Of a stretch of DNA of 5,868 nucleotides, positions 1 to 5,785 are shown piece after piece. The DNA comes from an uncultured Porphyromonadaceae bacterium (GTDB lineage: Bacteria > Bacteroidota > Bacteroidia > Bacteroidales > Muribaculaceae): positions 1 through 5,868 of the forward strand of contig CALAVE010000074.1 of the NCBI GenBank assembly GCA_937892215.1, given 5' to 3'. The stretch's first letter is position 1. Every line of letters starts with the position of its first letter. Below the pieces are notes generated by a model. The model saw nothing but the letters and a program-made list of their open reading frames with translations, ran no database searches and was not told where the DNA came from. Position numbers and translations under genes: made by a program.

Positions 1-441
1 GACGTGCAATTCGTGATGGCCGGCGGTGGCGACATGATGGAGAAAATGATACGCCTTGCCGCACGCCGCGGCATAGCCGACCGCTTCCACTTCGCAGGCT
101 TCCTTAAGGGTAAGCAGGTGTATGAGATGCTAAAGGCGAGCGACGTGTTTGTGATGCCCAGCGTGAGTGAGCCGTTCGGCATATCGCCGCTCGAGGCCAT
201 GCAGATGGGCGTACCCTCGATTATCTCCAAGCAGTCGGGCTGCGCCGAGATTCTGGACAACGTAATCAAGGTGGATTACTGGGACATCAACGCCATGGCC
301 GATGCGATGTATTCCATCATCAAGTACCCGGGCATGTTCAAGCAGCTCCACGAGAACGGTCTGGAAGAAGTGGACCAGATTCGCTGGAAAAAGGCCGGAG
401 CCAAGGTAATCAACATCTATAATTCCCTCGTTAATCCATAA
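1..441 (+). CDS. GT4-type glycosyltransferase, probable glycogen synthase (C-terminal part)
   Basis: This is the 3' end of a gene that begins before the window; 146 codons are visible, open from base 1 and ending in TAA. The translation matches the C-terminal nucleotide-sugar-binding Rossmann domain of GT-B fold retaining glycosyltransferases. A GGGDMM turn sits near residues 8-13. The segment SEPFGISPLEAM (about residues 56-67) carries the E-x7-E signature of family GT4, whose glutamates contact the donor sugar nucleotide. GVPSIISKQSG and the following AEIL are also typical. The predicted role is cytoplasmic transfer of glucose from UDP- or ADP-glucose to a growing glucan. This is inferred mainly from its partner: a GH57 amylase-family gene starts 22 bases downstream on the same strand, a pairing known in Bacteroides glycogen loci. 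Another GT4 specificity cannot be excluded because the acceptor domain is outside the window. Confidence 0.85.
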   Translation, partial: DVQFVMAGGGDMMEKMIRLAARRGIADRFHFAGFLKGKQVYEMLKASDVFVMPSVSEPFGISPLEAMQMGVPSIISKQSGCAEILDNVIKVDYWDINAMADAMYSIIKYPGMFKQLHENGLEEVDQIRWKKAGAKVINIYNSLVNP

Positions 442-463
442 TCACTCTTAATATTTTACAGAT

Positions 464-1921
464 ATGAAAGCAATTTGTTTCTATTTTCAGATACATCAGC
501 CGTTCAGACTGAAGACCTACCGTTTCTTCGATATCGGTAACGACCATTACTACTACGACGATTTCGCTAATGATGACATCATCACACGTATAGCACAGCG
601 CTCTTATCTGCCTGCCAACGAGATGCTGCTGGAACTTATCAAGGAATACGGCAACAAGTTCAAGGTGGCGTTCTCCATCAGCGGTACGGCGCTGGAGCAG
701 CTGGAGCAGTATGTGCCGGAGTTCATCGACTCGATGAAGGAACTGGCCGCCACAGGGTGCGTGGAGTTCTTGAGCGAGACTTACGCCCATTCACTGGCAT
801 CGCTTGAGGACCCGGACGAATTTGTGGCACAGGTGAAAGAGCACGACAAGAAAATCTACGACCTCTTCGGGCAGCGTCCCAAGGTATTCCGCAACACAGA
901 GCTTATCTACGACGACGACATCGCCGCCATGGTGCAGTCAATGGGGTTCAAGGGAGCCATCACCGACGGCGCCAAGCACATCCTGGGATGGAAGTCGCCT
1001 AACTACATCTACACCGCCGCATCGGCTCCGAAACTGAAGCTGCTGCTGAAGAACAGCAAGATGAGCGACGACATTTCGTTCCGCTTCAACAACTTCGACT
1101 GGGCCGAATATCCGCTCACAGCCGACAAGTACATCAACTGGATTGCGCAGTTGCCTCAAGAAGAGCAACTCGTGAACCTGTTCATGAACTACGAGACACT
1201 GGGCGAACTTCAGCCGCGCGAGAGCGGAATATTTGAGTTTATCAAGGCCCTGCCGCGGTTTGCCGCTCAGCACGACATCCACTTCATGACCCCGAGTGAA
1301 GTGATTTCACGCCTGAAACCGGTGGGCGAACTTTCGGTGCTCCACCCCATTTCCTGGGCCGACGAGGCACGCGACACCAGCGCATGGCTGGGTAACACGC
1401 TCCAGCAGGAGGCGGTGAAGAAACTTTACTCCATTTCCGAGCGAGTGCGTCTGTGCAACGACCGCCGCATCAAGCAGGACTGGTACTATCTGCAGGCAAG
1501 CGACCACTTCTTCTACATGAGCACAAAGCACAGCGACGACGGTTCGGTGCACTCACACTATAGCCCCTACGACTCGCCATACACCGCGTTCACCAATTAT
1601 ATGAACGTACTCTCCGACTTCCGCACACGCGTTAAGGAGCAATTCCCGGCCGGTGTGGAGAGTGAAGAGCTGAACTCGCTAATTCTCACCATCCGCAATC
1701 AGGAGAACGAGATTGAGCAACTGCACCGCGAAGTGCAGATGCTGCGCAACAACATAGTGAAGGACATAGCAGGTGACTTCAAAGCTGAAACTGAGCCTGA
1801 ACCGGAGAAGAAAAAGGCTCTCGCAAAGAAAACTCCGGCTAAGAAGGCGGTAGAGGAAAAAGCCGCTGCCAAGAAAACTCCGGCCAAGAAAGCCGTGAAG
1901 AAGGCTGCAAGCAAGAAGTAG
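464..1921 (+). CDS. GH57 alpha-amylase-family protein with basic C-terminal tail
   Basis: A 485-residue cytoplasmic protein with no signal peptide, starting at ATG 464 with MKAICFYFQ and HQP at residues 11-13, the usual GH57 N-terminus. Family landmarks in order: HQP (11-13); FRNTELIY (142-149), whose E145 is the expected catalytic nucleophile; the region-4 segment FMNYETLGE (240-248); SWADEARDTSAWLGN (297-311); and SDHFFYMST (346-354). GH57 alpha-amylases cleave alpha-1,4-glucan with a Glu nucleophile and an Asp acid/base. Here the residue before YETLGE is Asn (N242, codon AAC at 1187-1189) where I expect Asp, so activity is doubtful; alpha-amylase-like GH57 proteins with incomplete catalytic residues are known in Bacteroidota. 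Residues 398-430 look like a coiled coil. Residues 449-485 are a Lys/Ala/Pro tail with AKKTPAKKAV twice. The 22-base A/T-rich gap after the glycosyltransferase suggests one transcript. The likely role is glycogen turnover or branching; family membership is firm, activity is not. Confidence 0.9.
   Translation: MKAICFYFQIHQPFRLKTYRFFDIGNDHYYYDDFANDDIITRIAQRSYLPANEMLLELIKEYGNKFKVAFSISGTALEQLEQYVPEFIDSMKELAATGCVEFLSETYAHSLASLEDPDEFVAQVKEHDKKIYDLFGQRPKVFRNTELIYDDDIAAMVQSMGFKGAITDGAKHILGWKSPNYIYTAASAPKLKLLLKNSKMSDDISFRFNNFDWAEYPLTADKYINWIAQLPQEEQLVNLFMNYETLGELQPRESGIFEFIKALPRFAAQHDIHFMTPSEVISRLKPVGELSVLHPISWADEARDTSAWLGNTLQQEAVKKLYSISERVRLCNDRRIKQDWYYLQASDHFFYMSTKHSDDGSVHSHYSPYDSPYTAFTNYMNVLSDFRTRVKEQFPAGVESEELNSLILTIRNQENEIEQLHREVQMLRNNIVKDIAGDFKAETEPEPEKKKALAKKTPAKKAVEEKAAAKKTPAKKAVKKAASKK
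1823..1897 (+). repeat. Duplicated Lys-rich decapeptide in the GH57 tail
   Basis: Two copies of a 30-base unit encode the decapeptide AKKTPAKKAV at codons 454-463 (1823-1852) and 469-478 (1868-1897), separated by five codons (EEKAA). The two DNA copies differ only at a few third positions, so the peptide is conserved while the bases have drifted slightly. This looks like an internal duplication in a histone-H1-like basic tail. Confidence 0.7.
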
Positions 1922-1948
1922 AATAGCGCGTAACACTACCGAACTTAC

Positions 1949-1983
1949 AAGAGCGGTGCACGTCACATAGTGCCACCGCTCTT
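1949..1983. terminator. Probable bidirectional terminator between convergent genes
   Basis: A perfect 10-base-pair stem, AAGAGCGGTG (1949-1958) with CACCGCTCTT (1974-1983), can be extended by two inner pairs with one bulged base, leaving a loop of about 10 bases. On the + strand the right arm runs into TCTTTGTT; on the - strand the arm ends in CTCTTGT. It lies 27 bases past the GH57 stop and 22 bases past the last stop of the convergent aminotransferase gene, the right place for a shared terminator. The T-runs are short, as is common in Bacteroidota. Confidence 0.75.
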
Positions 1984-2005
1984 TGTTACTATATGCGCCA
2001 GCCTA

Positions 2006-3181
2006 CTACAAGGATTGCATCACGCGTGAGATACGCTCCAAGCCCTCCATCATCTGACTACGCGGGCAGGCAATGTTCAGGCGGATGAAGTCGCGCCCCT
2101 CGCTCGCGCCGTTGGAGTACATCATTCCGCTGTTGACCAGCACTCGGCCCTCGCTGAGCAGCCTATGAGTCAGTTCGTCGGCACTCAGCCCAGTGGAACC
2201 GATGTTGACCCACACCAGATAGGTGCCCTCCAGCTCACATACGGCAAGTTGCGGCATATTCTGAGCGAAAAACCGCCTGAGGCACCGGTAATTATCCCAG
2301 AGATACACGTTCAGCCCATCAATCCAGTCTTCGCTCTGGTTATAAGCCGCAATCACGGCCTCCACACCGAGCGGATTCACGTCGCACACCTCGTTGTCAT
2401 TAAGCGCGCGGTCGATCTTGGCGCGAATTTCGCTGTTATTGCAAATTATGTTGGCACACTGCAGCCCGGCAATGTTAAACGACTTGCTGGGCGAATTCAG
2501 CGTTATGCAATTGGACTGCATCTCGGCCGACAATGAAGCGAAAGGCGTGAACTTATGCCCGGGCATCACCAGTTCGCAGTGGATTTCGTCGGAAACCACA
2601 GTTACTCCGTATCGGAGGCATATCTCGCCCATTCGCAGCAATTCATCGGCCGACCACACACGGCCTACAGGATTGTGGGGGTTACACATGAGGAACAGCC
2701 GCGGCTTTTCCTCACTTACGATTCGCTCAAACTCTGAGAAATCCACTTCGTAGGTGGAACCGGTGAAACGCAGGGGCGCGCGGAGCACCTCGCAGCCATT
2801 GTTCTTTATTGATGAAAAGAAGCAGTTATAGACCGGAGTCTGCACCAGCACTTTGTCGCCCTTTCCAGTGAGAGCCTTAATGACCGCCGAAGAGGCCGGG
2901 ACGACTCCGGTAGTGTACTGAATCCATTCGCGCTCAATCTTCCATCCATGGCGGCGCGAGAACCAGTCTATGACTGCGTCATAATAGGCATCAGGCACTT
3001 TCTCATAGCCGAACACACCATGCTCCACACGGCGGTGCAAAGCATCGATAATAGGCTGGGCCACGCGGAAATCCATATCGGCCACCCACATCGGGATTAC
3101 GTCAGTAGCCATTTCATCACAGTCCCATTTATAGCACCCCGTGCCTCGTCTCACAACAGGCGCATCAAAGTCATATTTCAT
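2006..3181 (-). CDS. MalY/PatB family PLP-dependent C-S lyase (aminotransferase fold)
   Basis: A complete 391-residue protein of fold-type I PLP enzymes, the normal length for MalY/PatB. It starts MKYDFD with RRGTGCYKWD at 11-20 and MWVADMDF at 31-38, both characteristic of this subfamily. Further landmarks are CNPHNPVGR (166-174, N170 binding PLP), SDEIH (197-201, D198 pairing with the pyridine nitrogen), SPSKSFNIAGLQ (230-241, with K233 as the Schiff-base lysine) and FIRLN (365-369, R367 for the substrate carboxylate). Family members beta-eliminate cystathionine or other cysteine S-conjugates, giving a thiol, pyruvate and ammonia; the exact substrate cannot be read from sequence. It is the last gene of the - strand operon. 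Its ATG overlaps the end of the DUF3737 gene by 11 bases, with purine-rich GAAGAGA just before it, so translational coupling is likely. It ends in two consecutive TAG codons. Confidence 0.92.
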   Translation of the reverse strand: MKYDFDAPVVRRGTGCYKWDCDEMATDVIPMWVADMDFRVAQPIIDALHRRVEHGVFGYEKVPDAYYDAVIDWFSRRHGWKIEREWIQYTTGVVPASSAVIKALTGKGDKVLVQTPVYNCFFSSIKNNGCEVLRAPLRFTGSTYEVDFSEFERIVSEEKPRLFLMCNPHNPVGRVWSADELLRMGEICLRYGVTVVSDEIHCELVMPGHKFTPFASLSAEMQSNCITLNSPSKSFNIAGLQCANIICNNSEIRAKIDRALNDNEVCDVNPLGVEAVIAAYNQSEDWIDGLNVYLWDNYRCLRRFFAQNMPQLAVCELEGTYLVWVNIGSTGLSADELTHRLLSEGRVLVNSGMMYSNGASEGRDFIRLNIACPRSQMMEGLERISRVMQSL

Positions 3182-4022
3182 TTCTCTTCAGGATTTTGCA
3201 GTTAGCCGGTTCCTTGATATATTTGTCTATAATTATCTCGCCGTAACTGTTGGCCACAATTCTGCCTGACGAAGGATTCTTAACGCTATGGATGTGCCCC
3301 ACCACGTCGGCCTCGACCGACGAGAACTCGAAAGCCAGGTCGGCATCGGGCGCGAACGTGCAGTTCTCCAGCACCAGGTTCTCGGCATAGCACAACGGCT
3401 GCGTGCCTGCAATGCGGCAGTTTACCAGTCGAAGGTTCTTAGAGTGCCATCCCAGATATTCGCCATCGATGTCACTGTCGTATATTGTGACGTTTTCCGT
3501 CTCCCAGAACGCGTCCTTTGTGACAATTCGCGCGTTATGAATCTCCACGTTCTTCACATACTGGAACACATACTTGCTGTCGCTCTCCAGTCCATAGACC
3601 TTGATGTTGCGGCTGCCCATAAACGGATATGTGCCGTCGTGCAACTTCACGTCGTGCAGTTCCAGACCGTCCACGTTCCAGAAAGTCTCGTCGGCATCGT
3701 TGAGTACCACCCGCTCCAGCCGCAGGTTCTTCATCTCACGGAAGAACTTGGGCGCGTCAATCACCGTATCGGTCATCACCATGTCATCGGAATACCAGAT
3801 AGCCGAGCGTGACTCCGGAGCGAAATAGCATTCACGGATTTCCGAGCCGGCAACGTGCCACAACGGGTATTTGCCTTCAAAGCGGCACTTGACGGCGGTA
3901 ATGTTACGGCACTCCTTTATAGCCGACTCGCCGGCACGAATCACTACGTTCTCAATCTGCAGGTCGTGAGTTCCGAACAATGGTCGTTCGCCTCCGAATT
4001 CTTTGTCCTTAATTATTTCCAT
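3171..4022 (-). CDS. DUF3737 family protein, predicted right-handed beta-helix
   Basis: A complete 283-residue protein, close to the usual length of DUF3737 proteins. I recognise it by the N-terminus MEIIKDKEFGGERPLFG and the repeated pattern that follows. From about residue 20 to 230 the chain is made of short turns of 18-22 residues such as 'NLRLERVVLNDADETFWNVDG' variants, in which hydrophobic strands alternate with Asn/Asp turns and a recurrent aromatic (YPLWHV, SAIWYS, ETFWNV, YPFMGS, DAFWET, YLGWHS). This is the look of a pectate-lyase-like parallel beta-helix. There is no signal peptide or membrane segment, so it is probably cytoplasmic. The function of the family is not known; no catalytic motif is evident. 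It starts 19 bases after the MATE stop, with an A/T-rich leader lacking a Shine-Dalgarno sequence, and overlaps the MalY/PatB gene by 11 bases, so the three genes are probably cotranscribed. Confidence 0.88.
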   Translation of the reverse strand: MEIIKDKEFGGERPLFGTHDLQIENVVIRAGESAIKECRNITAVKCRFEGKYPLWHVAGSEIRECYFAPESRSAIWYSDDMVMTDTVIDAPKFFREMKNLRLERVVLNDADETFWNVDGLELHDVKLHDGTYPFMGSRNIKVYGLESDSKYVFQYVKNVEIHNARIVTKDAFWETENVTIYDSDIDGEYLGWHSKNLRLVNCRIAGTQPLCYAENLVLENCTFAPDADLAFEFSSVEADVVGHIHSVKNPSSGRIVANSYGEIIIDKYIKEPANCKILKRNEI

Positions 4023-4041
4023 TATTTATTCTGTTATACTG

Positions 4042-4692
4042 TTATTTGTTATCTGTTGAAGTCTCAATTCCGCGCAACCAGCGCCCACGCACCAGCCTGA
4101 TAAGGAAAATGGAGCCACGGAAGCACAACTCTGCGCACATGGCTATCCACACACCGCGCAAACCGTATTGCGGTGCCAGCAGTGCGGCCAGAGTGAGGCG
4201 CACAGCCCACATACTCGTTAGGTTCATGATGCACGGCCGCAGAGTATCGCCGGCTCCCACCATCACGCCGTAGCACACAATAGATGCGGCGAAGAGAGGT
4301 TCGGCAAACGCTTCGATGCGCAGCACCTCCGCACCCTGTTTCACGACTTCGACCACAGGCGACATAAGCCTCATCATCTCTGGCGCAAAAACGTACATCA
4401 GTGCGCCCATCACCGTCATTATGGCCATACCCAGCCCCACGGTGATGTAGGCGAAGCGCTTGGCGAGTTCACGCCGACGTGCCCCCACGCTTTGTCCTAC
4501 CAGCGTGGTCGCCGCATCCGACACGCCATATCCGGGCATATAGCACAGGCTCTCGGCTGTGATAGCAAAGGCATTGGCAGCAATAGCCACACTGCCAAGT
4601 GGCGCCACAATGGCCGTAATTATCACTTGACCGGTGCTCATTATGCCGTGCTGCAAGCCTATAGGGGCTCCTATGCGGAACGCCCGGTGCAA
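4042..4692 (-). CDS. MATE transporter, C-terminal half (six helices)
   Basis: The continuation of the MATE frame after the amber codon, ending in TAA at 4044-4042. The open frame starts right after the TAG with YRPHSEV, then TTG at 4692 is the first possible start, preceded by GCGAGG, a weak ribosome-binding-like stretch only three bases away. That start would give 216 residues with six hydrophobic segments, beginning with the helix-7 sequence IGAPIGLQHGIMSTGQV. The next ATG lies inside helix 7 and is a poor start. Whether this half is translated at all is uncertain; reinitiation after the nearby stop is possible. The coding sequence is intact, with no sign of decay. Confidence 0.55.
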   Translation of the reverse strand: MHRAFRIGAPIGLQHGIMSTGQVIITAIVAPLGSVAIAANAFAITAESLCYMPGYGVSDAATTLVGQSVGARRRELAKRFAYITVGLGMAIMTVMGALMYVFAPEMMRLMSPVVEVVKQGAEVLRIEAFAEPLFAASIVCYGVMVGAGDTLRPCIMNLTSMWAVRLTLAALLAPQYGLRGVWIAMCAELCFRGSIFLIRLVRGRWLRGIETSTDNK

Positions 4693-4713
4693 GACCTCGC
4701 TATGCGGCCTGTA

Positions 4714-5478
4714 CTAGCCTCGCTCGCGCACAATCTTCAGTTCACCAGACCTGAAACACAGGAAATACATCATCAGCAAGCACGTCACCACCTCGGCAAG
4801 CGCGCTGCCTAAAGCCGCTCCCATAACACCCATCCCGGCACCGGGCACAGTCATGTCCAATCCAAATACCGTCAGCGTCCGGGTATCGAATATTAGCAAG
4901 AAGTTGAACACCACATCCATTACACACATTAGTATGCTCAGCACACTCGGCACCTTCATGTTGCCGCTGCTGCGAAGCATTCCGGCAGCCAGAATATCCA
5001 GTTCAAGGAACGGAAGGCATAGCATAAGTATCATGAAATACTGCGACGCGTGACCGGCTATCACGCTGCTGCCACCCAGCCAATAAGGCAGGTGTGGGCT
5101 GATGACGATACCGGAGAGAGCAAGTAACGAGCTCACCGCCAGACACACAATTATGGACTGACGCAACACACCGCGAGCGTCACCGCTACGATTAGCGCCT
5201 ATAAGATGCGCCACTTGCACCGAAAATCCGGCCGCCAACGCCGAACACAGCCCCCCGAAAAGCCAAAGCGTGGTGGAAACCAGCCCTATCGAGGCCGAAT
5301 CGTCAGCACCGAGGCTACCCACCATCGACGCGTCGATATACTGCATCACTATGCTTGACAGCTGAGCCATCATGGCAGGCACACTAAGCTGCGCCGTGAG
5401 AGTCATCTGCTCTCGCAGCGTCATGGGCTGGCCGTTTTTGATTTTGGCCAGCAGTCCGTCTTTAGTTAACTTCGCCAT
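4714..5478 (-). CDS. MATE transporter, N-terminal half (six helices)
   Basis: The part of the MATE frame that is translated without read-through: 254 residues from ATG 5478 to TAG at 4716-4714. A basic, soluble leader of about 24 residues (MAKLTKDGLLAKIKNG) precedes six hydrophobic segments at roughly 29-48, 63-90, 106-126, 146-166, 176-198 and 216-242. The chain ends in a charged cytoplasmic stretch, ELKIVRERG. MATE transporters need both lobes to form the central cavity, so this product alone would be inactive unless it pairs with the other half or dimerises. No Shine-Dalgarno sequence precedes the ATG, which is normal in this phylum. The start fits the family, whose N-terminus before helix 1 is short. 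Confidence 0.7.
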   Translation of the reverse strand: MAKLTKDGLLAKIKNGQPMTLREQMTLTAQLSVPAMMAQLSSIVMQYIDASMVGSLGADDSASIGLVSTTLWLFGGLCSALAAGFSVQVAHLIGANRSGDARGVLRQSIIVCLAVSSLLALSGIVISPHLPYWLGGSSVIAGHASQYFMILMLCLPFLELDILAAGMLRSSGNMKVPSVLSILMCVMDVVFNFLLIFDTRTLTVFGLDMTVPGAGMGVMGAALGSALAEVVTCLLMMYFLCFRSGELKIVRERG

Positions 5479-5572
5479 GCATAAAACATCTTATTCTTCT
5501 GATATTTCTCGGTTTATGCAATGTACTTCTTTACATATCCGCTACTTTTCAGGGCCTGTCATTAGCATAATA

Positions 5573-5599
5573 TCCTAATTCTCTACAAATTTCCTAATT
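5573..5599 (-). repeat. Pair of 8-base direct repeats around the candidate -7 box
   Basis: On the - strand AATTAGGA occurs at 5599-5592 and again at 5580-5573, with 11 bases between and a 19-base period. A seven-base match (AATTAGG) recurs at 5652-5646. The first copy overlaps the candidate -7 element, the second lies near the predicted transcription start. They could be operator half-sites, or chance in an A/T-rich leader. Confidence 0.25.
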
Positions 5600-5617
5600 T
5601 TATACCATCCGTACAAA
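5586..5617 (-). promoter_or_regulatory. Candidate Bacteroides-type promoter of the MATE operon
   Basis: On the - strand TTTG (5617-5614) is followed after 20 bases by GAAATTTG (5593-5586). The known Bacteroidota sigma-ABfr consensus is TTTG, 19-21 bases, TAnnTTTG. The spacing fits exactly and only one base of the -7 box differs (G for T). It lies about 108 bases before the MATE ATG and would leave a leader of about 100 bases. Such short motifs occur by chance in A/T-rich DNA, so this is a candidate only. Confidence 0.35.
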
Positions 5618-5703
5618 TCATATAACATTCTTTAACCCCCACAACCCTAATTTTGAAGCTATCCATATTTCAACGATGACCTCCTTTCTGCCTTGCCGAA
5701 CAA

Positions 5704-5741
5704 GTGGTGGCGCGCAGCCCCCTCAGCCTGCACGCCACCAC
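5704..5741 (-). terminator. Probable terminator after the outer-membrane protein gene
   Basis: A strong inverted repeat: GTGGTGGCG (5704-5712) pairs perfectly with CGCCACCAC (5733-5741), and after one A-C mismatch GCAG (5714-5717) pairs with CTGC (5728-5731), leaving a 10-base loop. Read on the - strand it lies 44 bases past the stop of the outer-membrane protein gene and is followed by TTGTTCGG, a poor T-run. The position suggests termination or 3'-end protection of that transcript, separating it from the MATE operon. Confidence 0.55.
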
Positions 5742-5785
5742 CGCCTGCCACAAAATAGTCGTTACACAATACTGTCTTTATCCGA

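Larger units (their letters stand above)
4042..5478 (-). pseudogene. MATE family efflux transporter, full-length frame broken by one amber codon
   Basis: Read through one TAG, this frame encodes 478 residues, slightly longer than the usual 440-470 for a MATE (multidrug and toxin extrusion, NorM/DinF-like) transporter, with 12 predicted membrane helices in two homologous halves. The halves show matching signatures: AAGFSVQVAHLIGANRSGDA (82-101) in the first and PGYGVSDAATTLVGQSVGAR (about 315-334) in the second. YIDASMVGSLG (47-57) is the usual helix-1/2 segment. MATE proteins export cationic drugs or metabolites across the inner membrane using Na+ or H+ gradients. The TAG at codon 255 (4716-4714) lies in the cytoplasmic loop joining helices 6 and 7. 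There is no frameshift and no second lesion before the TAA at 4042. A single base change from a sense codon explains it. It is either a recent pseudogene, a sequence error, or a split gene making two half-proteins. It is the first gene of the operon. Confidence 0.75.
5479..5785. other. Intergenic region between the barrel gene and the MATE operon
   Basis: A stretch of 307 bases without a confident gene. From right to left it holds the hairpin at 5704-5741, an AGGAGG-like purine run at 5677-5684 on the - strand, the candidate promoter at 5586-5617 with its direct repeats, and an A/T-rich leader of about 100 bases before the MATE ATG. Base composition falls sharply in G+C left of about 5690, as expected for a promoter region. 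I see no tRNA, riboswitch fold I can name, or mobile-element end. Confidence 0.6.

Noticed and set aside
1679..1966. Hydrophobic 95-residue - strand reading frame opposite the GH57 C-terminus.
   Set aside because: It is the antisense of a Lys/Ala-rich tail, whose AAG/AAA codons read as Leu/Phe on the other strand. It also crosses the terminator hairpin.
2165..2753. Two overlapping + strand frames (about 120 residues each) opposite the MalY/PatB gene.
   Set aside because: They cover conserved PLP-enzyme motifs on the other strand, have no leader or partner genes, and their translations look like antisense noise.
3288..3812. A 174-residue + strand reading frame opposite the DUF3737 gene.
   Set aside because: His/Val-rich composition with no recognisable family; the - strand frame is a clear DUF3737 protein with operon spacing, so this is a shadow.
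4714..4716. Pyrrolysine or another programmed amber recoding in the MATE gene.
   Set aside because: Neighbouring genes use TAG as their normal stop, one of them twice in a row, and MATE transporters have no known need for a recoded residue in this linker. Mutation, error or a split gene are simpler.
5583..5666. A 27-codon - strand reading frame starting at ATG 5666 (MDSFKIRVVGVKECYM...), with an AGGAGG-like run upstream at 5677-5684.
   Set aside because: The purine run is about 13 bases from the ATG, too far for normal initiation, this phylum depends little on such sites, the peptide resembles nothing I know, and the frame overlaps the candidate promoter. It is most likely chance.
5700..5745. 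The GTGGTGGCG...CGCCACCAC repeat as a riboswitch or mobile-element end.
   Set aside because: It is a simple single hairpin just past a gene end, with no further conserved fold I can name, no target duplication and no transposase nearby. A terminator explains it better.
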